A stretch of 33,055 bases of DNA from Hyphochytrium catenoides (Eukaryota > Sar > Hyphochytriomycetes > Hyphochytriales > Hyphochytriaceae): positions 100,141 to 133,195 of the forward strand of contig FLMG01001160.1 in the NCBI GenBank assembly GCA_900088475.1, given 5' to 3'. Below, piece after piece: positions 1 through 10,500 of the stretch. The notes below the pieces were generated by a model. That model was not told where the DNA came from. It worked only from the letters and a program-made list of their open reading frames with translations, and searched no databases. The position numbers and the translations under genes were made by a program. The stretch's first letter is position 1. Each line of letters opens with the position of its first letter.

Positions 1-1049
1 ACGCGCAAGAACTGGCTTCAGAGTAAACTCAAGCTGCATCCAGATAAAGAGAGTCATGTGCTGTCTGGTCTGCAAGAGAAAGAGCAGAAAGTAGTGCGCT
101 GCCCTGGTGTTCTGCAATGCGGCGCGCAAGCGCGTTAGGGGTGACAGGCACAGAGAGATATGAGTGTAACACTGGCTCTTACAGCTAGAGTCTTGTCCAA
201 AGGCAGATACTGCCCCACAGAGCCTAACTCGTTCACCATCTCCGCATACTGTGAGCTCCCCTGAAATCTGGGGAGCTCTTTTTTAGTGAGGTCGTTCTCA
301 ATGATGCGTTGGAGGTCTTCTAACGCGGCATCTAGAGTGTCCACGCTCAACAGCTTCTTCTTCAAAGAGGCTACAGCGTTGCTGTCAAGCCTCAGCGCTG
401 AGGCTATTTCGAAGGGGGAGCTTGACTGAAAGTATTTCTCGTATATCCGTATGCAGTGGGATCTCCTAGGAGGTAGAACAGTCAGTGAGGGATAGATAAG
501 GCAGCTCAGCCATGTAATGCAGGGGTTCTCTTAGGTGTCTATAGAACTCTACTCGCACCTCTGTTCTTTAGAAACCATCTTGACTTGGTAAATCTGTAGA
601 AGAACTAGAACTTTGGACCTCCGGACGTCGGACGATAAGTACTCGAGGAAGTAAGGCAGCCTGTTAGGATCCTTGATAAGAAAGTCTAGCGACAGTTGCT
701 CTTCTCTGTCCTTGAACAGTCCAGGACTGGCCCTTGGTCGCTCAATCGTTACAGCAGTGGGGTGGATGGTAGAGTGTTGTCGAGCTTGACTGATTAGGCC
801 GCGGTTACTTGAACGTCCTCTAGTATCTGGAAGAATAGCACCAACGGAGCTCGGCACTATGGCCTCCATTATCGCTGACCTAACCCCCACAGATCCCGCA
901 GCAGCCAAGCTGCTTGGGCGGCGCGAGTTTGAGTGCGTGGGTGCATTCTCAGATTTAGCTGGTGCACCTGAAGGGGACCCCGTCGGGTATCCTTCCTCTT
1001 CGCCGAACAGCCATGATTCCAGCCTTCTGGCTCTATTAAGGAGAGACAT
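1..1049 (-). CDS. RGS-domain protein (regulator of G-protein signalling), 3' end outside window
   Basis: Spliced model: exons 1049-559, 465-183 and 69-<1 on the minus strand; introns of 93 and 113 bases with gt...ag ends and frame kept across both joins (phase 2, then phase 0). The first ~115 residues are polar and probably disordered. Then follows an RGS fold: LDFLIKDP, LPYFLEYLSS, the intron, then IYEKYF, SSPFEI, LDAALEDLQRIIENDL, PRFQGSSQYAEMV. This matches the family pattern in which the IY..Y segment, the aromatic PRF and the S..Y block near the C-terminal helices are conserved. RGS domains accelerate GTP hydrolysis on G-alpha subunits at the membrane. The exon at 69-1 stays open to the window edge, so the C-terminus is unseen. 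The ATG at 1049 is the first Met of the open frame. The divergent neighbour is the PPR gene, about 1 kb away. The domain call is firm; the exact partner is unknown. Confidence 0.8.
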
Positions 1050-2037
1050 TATCCCTGTCCGACACCAGATCTACCACTCTGATCTGTCGTGTCGTCCTTT
1101 GAACCCTTGAAGACACTGTCCTACAAGAAGCAGGAATCACACCAACAAAGTTTTTTGCTCTGGGGCCGGCTTGAGGGCAAGAAAAGTAATCAAGGTTTCT
1201 ACCCCTTCTGAATAAGGAGAGGAATCGCCTGTGTCGCTTGTCAGGCAGCAGAGAGGGAGCCCGACAACACTAAGTTTCCTCCTATCTAACAACTTCGTTG
1301 TCTAGTTTGTTCCAACGCGCGAAGAAGAGGGCGATATGAGACTGGCATCGGAGAGCAGTCATGCAGTCATCAGAGCGCCAAGATCTAATGAGCGAACAGG
1401 AGCGCCACTGGCAGTCACTCCTGCAGCTCCAAGAAGAGGGCCAATGTCAGAGGCGCAGAAACTGTTCGGCAGCTTGTGCGAGGCCGACGGAAGAAGCGGA
1501 GAGGAAACGCAGAAATTGGGAAAAAATGCCGCTTCGTTCTTTTCGTGGAACGCCGTCAAATCGTGTACGAGCCTAAACAGTACAATAGACAGATTCGGAG
1601 GGCAGTGGATTGACCGAAAACAGTCCCTGTATGTCGAAAACAGCGGGTGGTGTCTGCAGTCTGTAATAAAGGCCCAAGAAAGACTGAGAGGCAAGCTTCA
1701 TTCCGTCTTCAGATTCGCAGTCTGATGATGGCTCCTGCTCTTGGCGCACGCTCACTCTTATTAGGCAGAGCAGCATCAGTCTCTGCTGAGAGTTAGAGGC
1801 GAAGTTGCATTCTTATTGCCATCAATAATCCGCCTCTTCTTGCTTTATTGTAGTAGTGTGGGCCACGCAGCGCGAGTGAAAGCACTTCAGGGCCGAGTCC
1901 AGATTGGGCCATCTACAGAACTGGCTCGGTGAATCACCTGTAGAGGTTGTGTGACGCGGATGCTTGGTGCCGCATGACTTCACCGTCAGAGGTATAATGT
2001 AACAGCATCAGTAAGAAGCAGTGCGTCTGTCAGAGGC
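1050..2037. other. Divergent intergenic stretch with unresolved protein-like fragments
   Basis: Lies between the starts of the RGS gene (-) and the PPR gene (+). All three plus frames between 1336 and 1960 contain stretches that look coding. One opens at ATG 1361 and is charged and coiled-coil-like (ERHWQSLLQLQEE, then EEAERKRRNWEK). A second frame ends near 1605 with RRQIVYEPKQYNRQIRRAVD. A third fragment at 1725 begins MMAPALGARSLLLGRAASVS, which resembles a mitochondrial presequence. I could not join them with introns of normal size, so a small gene here (possibly with a sequencing frameshift) is possible but unproven. Confidence 0.3.
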
Positions 2038-4212
2038 ATGACCTGGCGGTATATTCTGCGAAGAGGCGGCAGGGTTGCCCCAGCCCAGCTGAAGGGACTT
2101 ATTCGCTGGGAGGGAAGGAAGATAATGGGCTCCAGCCGTGGACTTGCTGTGGCGGGATATTCCCACGGTTTATTCGTCACAGATTTACTACCCCAGCCGG
2201 CGACGTACTATAGTCCGAAGAAACGTGATAGTCAACCGGAGCCGCAGGAACTAGAGTGGACACGTCCAGAAGCACGTCAGTCTGACCTTGAACAGCAACT
2301 ACTTCAGACACTTGCGTCGCCGGACATTACGGTGCCTGAGATGTTGACGAAGCTCAAGGAATACGAGGCTAAGACGCAGAAAGTGATTTGCTGGGCTTAC
2401 ACGACGGTAATACAGAGGTGTCGGCGAACGGGGAAACATGAGCATTTTCTCATGGTGTATGATGCAGTGCGGGGCTTAGAAGCCGAGCTTCAGTGTGATG
2501 CCTTCCGGACACTCTTTTCATACTTTGCGGGACAATGCAGTGACCTAAAGCGGACAACCAGTCTCCTGAAGTGGACATTGGATCATCAACTGGAGGCCAA
2601 CAGGATCGAGATCTTGAGACCAGTATGGGAGGATGCATTTTTGCTCTTCTGCCGACTGCACGCTCCCGCACACGCTTTTGAGATCTGGAAACTATACGCT
2701 CGTCATGGGTTGCAGCCGTCACGGGATATGTGGAACTACTTTGTCTCAATGTGCGGAAGAATGGGAAAGATTGACCAATTGGACGCCGTGCTTAGAGATA
2801 TGATCTCCGTGAATAAGCTGGTACCAAGGCCCGGTACTCTTCACCGTGTGATGCTAGCCTACATTGAAGCGAACAGAATTGACAAGGCGGAGATGCTGCT
2901 GCAATGGATTATGGATCAGAAGGTGATGCTCAATAGCAATGACTTGCCTATATCCATCATGAAGCTCTACGAAGTAAAAGCAGACGTAGCAGAGGCACAC
3001 TCAATGTTCAAATGGCTCAGGGAGGACAAAAAGGTGGTGCTACCTGTAGCTGCCAACAACATTATGCTCAAAATGTATGCCAAAAACCAGCTAGCTGACT
3101 ACGCCTCCATTCTGTTGGAAACCATGATAGAAGAAGGCCAAAGGAAAAGACTTCGGAGGCCGAATGTGGAAAGCTTCAACGCGGTACTCCAGGCGCACGC
3201 TGCTGCCGGGAATTTGGAAAAGGCCCTTGCGACCTTCAAAGTTATGACTGAGAGGTACAAGATTGACCCCGATGAGACCACCAACGCTATCATCGGAAGC
3301 TTTGCCCATCGATACGACCTAAAGGACTTTTTGAGGCGGGTCATGCCCTACAAAGGTTTTTTGCCGTCACTTCTTGTCGAGTATTGGCAACGATCAGATT
3401 GGAAGAAAGTCATTGAGGTTGCCAAGGTCATGGATAACCAAGGCATAAGCCATACCAGATTATCAAAGCTCCTCGCTGCAGGGTCGCATGCCGTGGTAGG
3501 GAGTAGTTCAACAGCCAAGGATCTGATATTAAGCTACCTTGCTGAGGGTGGCAAGCAAGTCAAGGCAACTACCTGCACCAAAATACTGCGTGCCGTGGGG
3601 TCCGCGTTTGGCAGCCATGAGGCTATTACGCTTTACAGACGGCTGCAAGAGAAAGGCCTGAAGCCTGACATTGTTCTCTTTACCGCCCTTATTCACATAA
3701 CTACAAAGGAAAAGAACGTCATGGCGGCAGAGGAGGTACTTGCGGCAATGGTAGCCCAGAATATGAAGCCAGACTTTCGTGTTCTTACCAGTCTGCAAAA
3801 GCTCTATTGCGAAGCGGCCGAGGTCTCAAAAGCAGAGCAAGTATTTGACGGGTTCTACTCAATTCAAAAGAGGCCTCCATCCTCAGTGTTCGTCCACTTA
3901 ATCGTGATGTATCGAAGACTGCAGCGCTTCGATGAAGCCTTAAAGGTTTTTCAGAGATTGCGAAGCACAGGATACAAGCCAAATCCCGAGATTTATTCCT
4001 TTTTGCTCTTCGGAGGGGTGCCAGATGATAAGGAGGCTATTCAAGCGGAGATTGCTTCAGGTCCGAGCTGGGCACAACGAGAGGCAGAGCTCCAGTCTAC
4101 CTGCAAGGTTTGGCTAGATAGAGCACACATCGCAATGGCTGGCGACGGCATCAGCATTGATGAAGTCTGCGATGCTAGAAGAAAAGTTCTTTCTAGGGGG
4201 CTTCCCAAGTGA
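2038..4212 (+). CDS. Pentatricopeptide repeat (PPR) protein, probably organellar
   Basis: Intronless frame of 724 residues. The N-terminus (MTWRYILRRGGRVAPAQLKG) is rich in Arg and lacks acidic residues for about 50 positions, as expected for a mitochondrial or plastid targeting sequence. From about residue 110 onward, helix-pair repeats of about 35 residues recur, for example AYTTVIQRCRRTGKHEHFL, FNAVLQAHAAAGNLEKALA, ITLYRRLQEKGLKPDIVLF and EALKVFQRLRSTGYKPNPEI. The last three show the P-class signature (A..LF..M...G..P...T/Y). PPR proteins bind organelle RNA base by base and act in processing, stability or translation. No DYW, E or SMR tail is visible, so P-class is the best call. The frame has no interruption, unlike most neighbours. 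Confidence 0.88.
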   Translation: MTWRYILRRGGRVAPAQLKGLIRWEGRKIMGSSRGLAVAGYSHGLFVTDLLPQPATYYSPKKRDSQPEPQELEWTRPEARQSDLEQQLLQTLASPDITVPEMLTKLKEYEAKTQKVICWAYTTVIQRCRRTGKHEHFLMVYDAVRGLEAELQCDAFRTLFSYFAGQCSDLKRTTSLLKWTLDHQLEANRIEILRPVWEDAFLLFCRLHAPAHAFEIWKLYARHGLQPSRDMWNYFVSMCGRMGKIDQLDAVLRDMISVNKLVPRPGTLHRVMLAYIEANRIDKAEMLLQWIMDQKVMLNSNDLPISIMKLYEVKADVAEAHSMFKWLREDKKVVLPVAANNIMLKMYAKNQLADYASILLETMIEEGQRKRLRRPNVESFNAVLQAHAAAGNLEKALATFKVMTERYKIDPDETTNAIIGSFAHRYDLKDFLRRVMPYKGFLPSLLVEYWQRSDWKKVIEVAKVMDNQGISHTRLSKLLAAGSHAVVGSSSTAKDLILSYLAEGGKQVKATTCTKILRAVGSAFGSHEAITLYRRLQEKGLKPDIVLFTALIHITTKEKNVMAAEEVLAAMVAQNMKPDFRVLTSLQKLYCEAAEVSKAEQVFDGFYSIQKRPPSSVFVHLIVMYRRLQRFDEALKVFQRLRSTGYKPNPEIYSFLLFGGVPDDKEAIQAEIASGPSWAQREAELQSTCKVWLDRAHIAMAGDGISIDEVCDARRKVLSRGLPK

Positions 4213-4313
4213 GGATTTCTGTCTGTACCATACTCTATAAATCATGCGAGCTTCGTTTGCTTTTTCCAGATTTGTCTCCTTCATCCAAGTCTTCGGGCTT
4301 GCAGTTTGGATCA

Positions 4314-4855
4314 TCATGATGCTTTCAACTTCCGTGATTGACGGAGCTCCATTCGCTTAACTTTAATCAGCATGTCTGCCATGTTCCTAATCATTAAGAG
4401 CTAGAAAGCATGGTCAACGTAACGCCCCCAAATTAGCAAAGCGTTTGAAAGGATCCTGACGTAATGCTTGGTGGCCGTACCAGATGTATAAGTCCTATAA
4501 AAAGCAGAGGTCCAGCGTAGAGAGCTCCCATAAAAATACCATGGGAGTCAAAGTATTGCTGTGTGGCAAACGTCCTCCAATGGCTCACGCCCAGGTCATT
4601 TAAAGGCTTGGTCAGAGCTAGAAGCCCAACGAGGAGGAAGAAGAGGAGGGTCTGTGTATTCGTGCTTTTCCGGCCTATGATCACGGCTAAGAGAATAACG
4701 ATCTCGGCCGCAAATAGAGCGAAGATCCATTTGTCTTCTCTGCAGTTGACAGCATGGTAGAAGGCTAGAAGAGACTGGGTGAAGGAGTACTCAGGACGCG
4801 GGACTTTGCGAATCTCGCTCTTGATCACCTGCTCAATAACTCCATTCCACTCCAT
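4314..4855 (-). CDS. TMEM18: TMEM18 family nuclear-envelope membrane protein
   Basis: Two exons on the minus strand, 4855-4481 and 4400-4314, with an 80-base intron in phase 0; 153 residues, close to animal TMEM18 (about 140). Diagnostic features are an N-terminal FTQSLLAFYHAVN segment, two adjacent hydrophobic helices (WIFALFAAEIVILLAVII and LLFFLLVGLLALTKPLN), then the conserved block NDLGVSHWR...QQYFDSHGIF, a third membrane helix (GALYAGPLLFIGLIHL) and a basic tail (KVKRMELRQSRKLK) after the splice. The family is known from the inner nuclear membrane, and the basic tail is proposed to contact DNA. I chose ATG 4855; an open frame continues upstream without a Met. Tail-to-tail with the PPR gene, whose stop is only 102 bases away. 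Confidence 0.85.
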
Positions 4856-5143
4856 AATCGACAAGAAGAGGCCAGGAGCCCGACGAGAGGACAAGACCTC
4901 CAAGCTCTTCCCGTTGGCGGTTGCTGCTAATCAAGTCAATGTTATGACGCTGTTTATCACGATGCGCTTCTTTGAGTCATGTTGGCTCCATTGATGCCAT
5001 CCAAACTCTATGTCAGATCGCGATGAAGCTGTCGCTGAAGCTCAGACGTGGGAGGCAATTGACAGATGGCAATCGACCATCATCTGTAGAGTAGGCTCTC
5101 TTCTGAAACTTTATGGTTGCTTTCAGTTTGTAAGAAATAAACG

Positions 5144-5560
5144 CTAGACTCTATCTATTTGAACTGATCTAGAGTCAAAAGAACTTTCAATGGTTGAAGC
5201 TTTCAGTGCTGCGGGATAATCTTCTGTACTCGTAACCTGGCCAAGAAACATGAGCCTGACAGCAGCAGCGGGGCAGCTTCTCATGGGCTCATGATGAGGA
5301 CCAAGAACGGGAGAGAACGAAAGTCTTACCCACTAGAGACGACGCCCTTGGTGGGCTTCTCTTTCTCATACTCTTCTGCCTACAGACAAAGCAGCATTAC
5401 TATTCGTCCTAGGCGGTAACTGGCCGTGGCAATCATCAAGCTCCGGCCTCGTGGTCACCTTGCCATTTTGGTAGTCCGTGTTTAACATAGTTGGCGTAGA
5501 GCATGGCAAGCAGAGCTGTTGAGGAGCTTCTATGGAACCCACAGCCTTTGCCTTCGACAT
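5144..5560 (-). CDS. Small unknown protein, 87 residues, three exons
   Basis: Not a family I recognise. Exons on the minus strand are 5560-5459, 5379-5330 and 5255-5144; introns of 79 and 74 bases begin gtgacc and gtaaga and end tctgtag and ctgtcag. Frame is kept across both joins (phase 0 and phase 2) and the model runs from an ATG to a TAG. The product is polar and Ser/Thr-rich: MSKAKAVGSIEAP at the start, AEEYEKEKPTKG in the middle, and a C-terminal third with SGLMFLGQVTSTEDYPAALK. No signal peptide, no long membrane helix and no zinc ligands are seen. It lies upstream of TMEM18 on the same strand (289 bases apart) and is divergent from the membrane protein at 5785. Support is splice-frame logic only. 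Confidence 0.5.
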
Positions 5561-5632
5561 CCCGTATCCACAGAGTTCTTCAATTACAACTGGTAGGTCA
5601 AGATAATAACTGATGAGACTATGTGTGCACTG

Positions 5633-5639
5633 TATATAA
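5633..5639 (+). promoter_or_regulatory. TATA-like box ahead of the membrane-protein gene
   Basis: TATATAA sits between the divergent start at 5560 (-) and the plus-strand gene with exons at 5785-6316. The distance fits a transcription start near 5660. Position and word are visible; function is inferred. Confidence 0.3.
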
Positions 5640-5784
5640 CTGACAAAGACGGCGAAGCTAGCTTTATGGCATCGTGTCCAGTGTTCAATGCACCATCAAC
5701 GTTGCTCAAGGATGTATCATTGGCACGGATCGAACCTTGCAGTGTACTCTCCAACCTCATAAAAGCAAGGAAGCAGCTGAGCTA

Positions 5785-6316
5785 ATGCTTCTGCTGTGCT
5801 ACACTGGAAGCGTACTTATCGCCTACCGTAGCCTTAAGCTGGTAAGAACTCCCTCCACGACTTGATGCCGAGATGCTTGACAGAACTTTTTACTATTATC
5901 AGTACTTCAGAATCATGCTGGTATGGACTCTCATTCTCTGCTTTCGGATGGTCTTTGTCAGAGGCCTCCTGCTAGTGGCGCCGAGCGCACTCAGCTCTGC
6001 CTGGAAGAGCAGCAATGGAGGGTGGGACAGATATGCGAGGATTCTAGGGTTGTTCATACATACAGCGGGTGCAGTACTGAACGTAAGCTATGCTTCTTGG
6101 CCTCACTACAGTTAGTTATCTTCTTTTAACCCGCGCTTACTGGTTTGTCTGTAGGTAATTTCTCTTGGTTATGCTTTTTACTTGGTCAAGACACTAGGAC
6201 GAGGAGTGGTACGAGGGGCACCATTTAAGTTTAACAGGAGGAGGAACTTTAGAGCTAGAGACGATCGCGGGATCCCAAAGACGTCTGCCTCACTGTACAG
6301 AACAAAGTTAGAGTAG
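5785..6316 (+). CDS. Small multi-pass membrane protein, unknown family
   Basis: Exons 5785-5841, 5903-6082 and 6155-6316; introns of 61 and 72 bases, both phase 0, with gtaag donors and ttatcag or ctgtag acceptors. The minimum model is 132 residues. Three hydrophobic segments are clear: MLLLCYTGSVLIAYRSL, YFRIMLVWTLILCFRMVFV and ILGLFIHTAGAVLNVISLG (spanning the last splice), followed by YAFYLVKTL. A strongly basic cytosolic-type tail follows (KFNRRRNFRARD, then KTSASLYRTKLE). The first exon's frame stays open upstream to about 5657, so the true start may be earlier or in another exon; ATG 5785 is the only in-frame Met. No family recognised. Confidence 0.5.
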
Positions 6317-6404
6317 AGAGGGTAGCAGTGCCACTATCCTGGTTTCAACGGCAACTGCTACAGGGATGCTGTGCCTGCCAGCTCAAGGCAAATGGTCCAG
6401 TTAG

Positions 6405-6770
6405 ATGGGCCACTCGATCCTGCACACTCACGAACCAAGTCTGCACTGCTTCATCAGCAGCAATGGTGTCAGGAAGAGCCAAAGCACAGCCTCTTGCTCC
6501 TCCTTTGTACAATATCAAGTAGCAAATATCTTCAGATCGCCACCCTCTCTTCGCCTACGACGCCGTTGACGAGCATCCCTTTGAAGACAAGAGGCCTCTC
6601 ACCTCTGTGGCAGGTTCATGGTGATCTCGGTGATCTCATGATCTCTTATGTCATCGAAGGTCTCTCGAGTTCTAACAACTCGTCATTTTTCTACGCAAGG
6701 CGATGACCGCAAACTGCACAATAACGCCCTTCCTTATTTGACACGCAAACACTTAATCTTTACATCATAA
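6405..6770 (+). CDS. Candidate small protein, 69 residues, three exons
   Basis: Not recognised. Model: exons 6405-6465, 6536-6613 and 6700-6770 with introns of 70 and 86 bases, both phase 1, gt...ag. It starts with an ATG directly after an in-frame TAG and ends with TAA. The middle exon reads RHPLFAYDAVDEHPFEDKRP, much more protein-like than the alternative frames; the last exon ends LPYLTRKHLIFTS. Composition is His-rich and polar, with no membrane segment. It follows the membrane-protein stop by 88 bases on the same strand and could belong to a longer transcript. Evidence is frame continuity and splice sites only. Confidence 0.35.
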
Positions 6771-7066
6771 TTCACTCTTGATGGAGCCAAATCGACACTA
6801 CCATGTGAATTCCACACAAAGTGCAAGCTAGAAATGCACTCAATGCTGACAATCTTGACAGCAAGAGACAGGATTGACAGAAGAGGGTTGAGAGTCAGAG
6901 AAAAGACACAGAAACAATCAGCTAAGCCATGCCTAAGACAGAGCTTAACTAAACCTAGGAGATGAGGAGAGAGAGAGACGTCCGAACGCTGCGCAGATGT
7001 GGGTGTGGGAGGATCGATCAGAAGCAACACTGAGCAGAAGCAGAACAGCCGCAGCTTCAACCTTCA

Positions 7067-7477
7067 ATGCTCATCATCAATCATCTGCATCTTCCAGCTG
7101 CTGGCTCCACAACTCTGGAACATCACGCGACCATCAGGAATCTCAAGTCTGGCCCTATTTAGAGTGTCAAGGAGAGGGGCCTGCTGGAAAGTGGCTCCTA
7201 GAAGAAAGAAACAAGGCAATACCTTCGCAAGGGTGGACCACGAGCACTATTCCTGCCATCGTGCCGCGCTTACCAAGCCTGATGGAAACACTGTTGACCT
7301 CGTTGAAGGTTTGGTCCTTTGGTCTTTGGACTATTTATTTGTCGGCCCTTACTGACGTAGCAAACATCTGTAAAGAATCGTCAGCATGCAGTTGAGGGAA
7401 TGCTTGAAGCCGTTCAGGGCTTTGAAAGCTCTTTCAAGGTTCCTCCTGTTGCGTACTTGCCCCTTGGGCTACCCTGA
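7067..7477 (+). CDS. Candidate small protein, 98 residues, three exons
   Basis: Not recognised. Model: exons 7067-7146, 7202-7301 and 7361-7477; introns of 55 and 59 bases (phase 2, phase 0). The first donor (gtctgg) is weak. The product starts MLIINHLHLPAAGSTTLEHH, continues RKKQGNTFARVDHEHY and KPDGNTVDL, and ends AVEGMLEAVQGFESS and VPPVAYLPLGLP before TGA. Other frames over the same exons are longer without splicing (from 6997 and 6999), so the splice model is a judgement based on protein-like composition. The next gene's ATG is only 87 bases downstream, so the two transcripts would be very close. Confidence 0.3.
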
Positions 7478-7563
7478 TATTCTAGCTGACAAAGCCTGTC
7501 CTTTTGGGCCTCTTCAATACCCTTCACGTACAGGGCCTTTCTCAGGCATGCCTTTCGCTAACA

Positions 7564-10500
7564 ATGGCTGCAGAGAAATTAACTTCCAGGTGAGTGTCCT
7601 ATCTCCCTCAAGCCCCCTGCTGATCTGATCCTAGACCCTATGGCAGTCATTCGATATCGTCGGAAGCCCCTCCCAATCTTTTGCTGGTCGGAGATCTCCA
7701 TGAGCTGCTTCTTTCTCCCTTTGCAAGACTGGTGGAACATGACTTGATGTCACCCTTAAGGCGGCTTCTGAAAAGTTATCTGCGTTTGGAGGTGGGTTGA
7801 AGTTTCTGAATGGCGCTCGTCCTCTGTTCCTTTCTCTCTCGTCTTTCTTATCACGACGGCCATATGTCCTTCTTCTGGTTTCATGATGTCGGGATGATAG
7901 CTCATTGTGGGTCCTCAGACGGACGAACTCGAGCCACGGACCTTCCACTGTCTTACCTGCCGCCATGAGACTTCACCCTCAAGCTTTCCTCTTCCCTTGC
8001 TGTCCGGGTAAGAAGTCAAATGGGTGGGGTCCTGGAATTTGCAGCCCAACCCTGACTGCCGTCTCCTCTGGTTGGCTATCTTGCGCGATACCCTTGCGAA
8101 ACTTCTTTCCTTCTGTCCTCCCGATATACCCTTTTGCACAGGAAGCAGCTCCAGGCAATGGGTGGTTCACAATCCCCTAGAAGGAGCCCATCACTTGCAT
8201 CCCAGCAATGCCGTACGTTAGCTTCTCACCGAGTCGACGAAAGAACGCAGCTCACTGCATGCGGACTGTTCTATTCCAGGCACTGCCTTCAGAACCGGCG
8301 ATGATGTCGTACAGCAGCTCTGTAAGGATGTGGTACGGCAACTCTCTTTCTGCGTCCAGTCCGAGCGGACCTGCACTGCAGAAGATTCATCTTGCGCTGC
8401 TTCGACGCTTTCGGTCATTAGGTTTCTGTATTTCCCAAACTCATCTGGCGGCCAATGCTTCTGATGCCTCCGCAAGATGATCATTATGTTGCTTATTCTG
8501 ACCCTTGTTATATTACTGATTCAGGCTAAGATACAAGCTGAGTGCCTCCACGACCTCCTGTCTCTTGTAAGCCGTGATGGTGTTACCCATCCGCTTCTGC
8601 AGCTTCATGAGCGTGATAGCTGGTCTCTGCTTGAGGACGCTGATCTAATAAGCCCCACACTCAGTCCCATGCAAGAGAACGGACCCCCAGCTAATACTAA
8701 GAGAGGCCTACATGAGGATGGGGTCAACTTCAGGGGAGGGCGGAATGACGAGGTATGTTCCGACACGTCTGAATAGCCACACAGGCTCCGTCTCCCTACT
8801 TTCTAAGATTGGATCAAAACCTTTCCTTGTTGAATTAGGAGCTTCCACAACCCTATTGGTGCCGTAATGCTGATAAAAGCTACGCTAAGGCCGGGGACAG
8901 TGCAGGAAATGGCCTGGACAGAGCCATTCCACGTAGTCGAAAAAGAGGGCTAACAGGACTCCCTATCAATCGTCTGTGCATTTATCTCGACCTAAGGGAC
9001 TTCTCCACTCTGTTCAAGGTAAGAATGGATCTTTGTTAGTCAAGTCTGACTTTGAGGTCGAAATACAGGTCCCTGGGCTAACCGCAGATTACAGGTCTCT
9101 AATGGCATCCGAAAGGTTCTACGAGGCCACCTCTGTCTTTGGCGACTTATCATTAAACAGGGGGGTGTCCCTGACAAGGTAGGCTTCACCTTGCTGTGTG
9201 AACAGAGAGAAAGATGGGGGCAAAGGTAGAGGGGTCGTCAGAGTGGCAATGGTCACGCATTCTTCCTGTACCAGATTGGCTTAAAGGCAGGACTACGCTG
9301 GCCTAGAAGCCTTCCTCTTCCAGGATCTTCGACGAGGGAGGGACGCCAGCATTGATGCCTCTTTATCTCTTTCCGTAGGTTCGCCCACACTTCTGGTTGC
9401 AAGTGTGTACTAGGCAAGCCCCGTGGCTGCAGGGTCAGAGCCGTCTTCCTAGATCGGCAAGCTTTATTATTGGTCAACGATGGGGAGGAGAGTCCACAAC
9501 AAGGAAGGGGGTGTCTTACTATGCAAATCTGCTGAAAGAGGTTGAGATCCTTTCCCAATCTATGAAACTCGGGGGTATGAGCGCTTCAACAAGACAGAGC
9601 TAAAAGTGGCTGGATGAGATCGACATTGATGTTGGAAGGAGTTCTCCTCTATGCGCTAGCCTTGATGATCAGGTTCAGCCCGCTCCTTGTTCGTAGCAGT
9701 TTTTGGTCCCTGGAACTCTCCTACTTCCCTTGGGTTTCAGTCTTGCCCAAAAGGAATAAACCCGACACTTAAGTTTGGCACCTCTTCTTTCTATGGTTGC
9801 TAACTCTGGCGTAAGTGCAGGAGCTTCTTCTTTTCCGCGATGGGCTCAGAAGGGTGCTTAGTGCCTTTGCTGTCCAACAGCCAGAGGTGCGCTATGTGCA
9901 AGGGATGAACTATACTGCGGCTATGCTATTGGAGGTGAGCCCATGTCCCCTCTGCGCTTCACAAAACTGCAGTGTCAATTAGAGCTTCTGTTATCCTTAG
10001 TTGACGTCTATGTTCCCTGTGGGGAGATTAACACCCCTTTTTTCGATTGAGCGTCAGTCAACCATCAGTTCAGTTACATCCTCTATTCCTTGCTCTCTCT
10101 CCGGGTACTGCCTGCATTCGTGTGGCTTTAGCCTTCAATCGATCCCTTACGGGTTATACACATGTTTCAAACTCTTAAATCTTCAATTGTGCTTCACATC
10201 CTTATGTCTGTTTAGCTCATCAAGGATGAAGAGAGGACTTTTCAGATCATCTGCGGGCTGTTCTCAAGCCTAAATCTGATTAGGATATTCACACCCGGCT
10301 TTCCGTTGTTAGATGAGACGTTCCGTCAGGTTAGGGGACACTCTTTCCATGTCAACCCCATCCTTCTCTTCGTATGAGATTGTTGTTCATCTCTAGCTAA
10401 CGTCAATTTCAGCGCCCAGCTCGGGCTTGAATGTCTTCATATACTTTTTTTCATTCTGTCTGTCCTTTCCCGGACAGGCTCCTGCCCGTCGTACGCAGTA

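Noticed and set aside
5010..5149. 45-codon plus frame starting MSDRDEAVAEAQTWEAI
   Set aside because: Looks protein-like, but a continuation would require introns of about 30 bases, far below the others here, and it overlaps the minus-strand gene end.
5503..5592. 30-codon plus-strand exon that joins in frame toward the membrane protein
   Set aside because: It overlaps, in antisense, the first exon of the better supported 87-residue minus-strand gene. Its join to the next exon also skips an open upstream part of that exon.
5721..5740. Possible tRNA B box (GGTTCGATCC on the minus strand)
   Set aside because: The flanks do not form a T stem, and no A box or acceptor stem was found around it.
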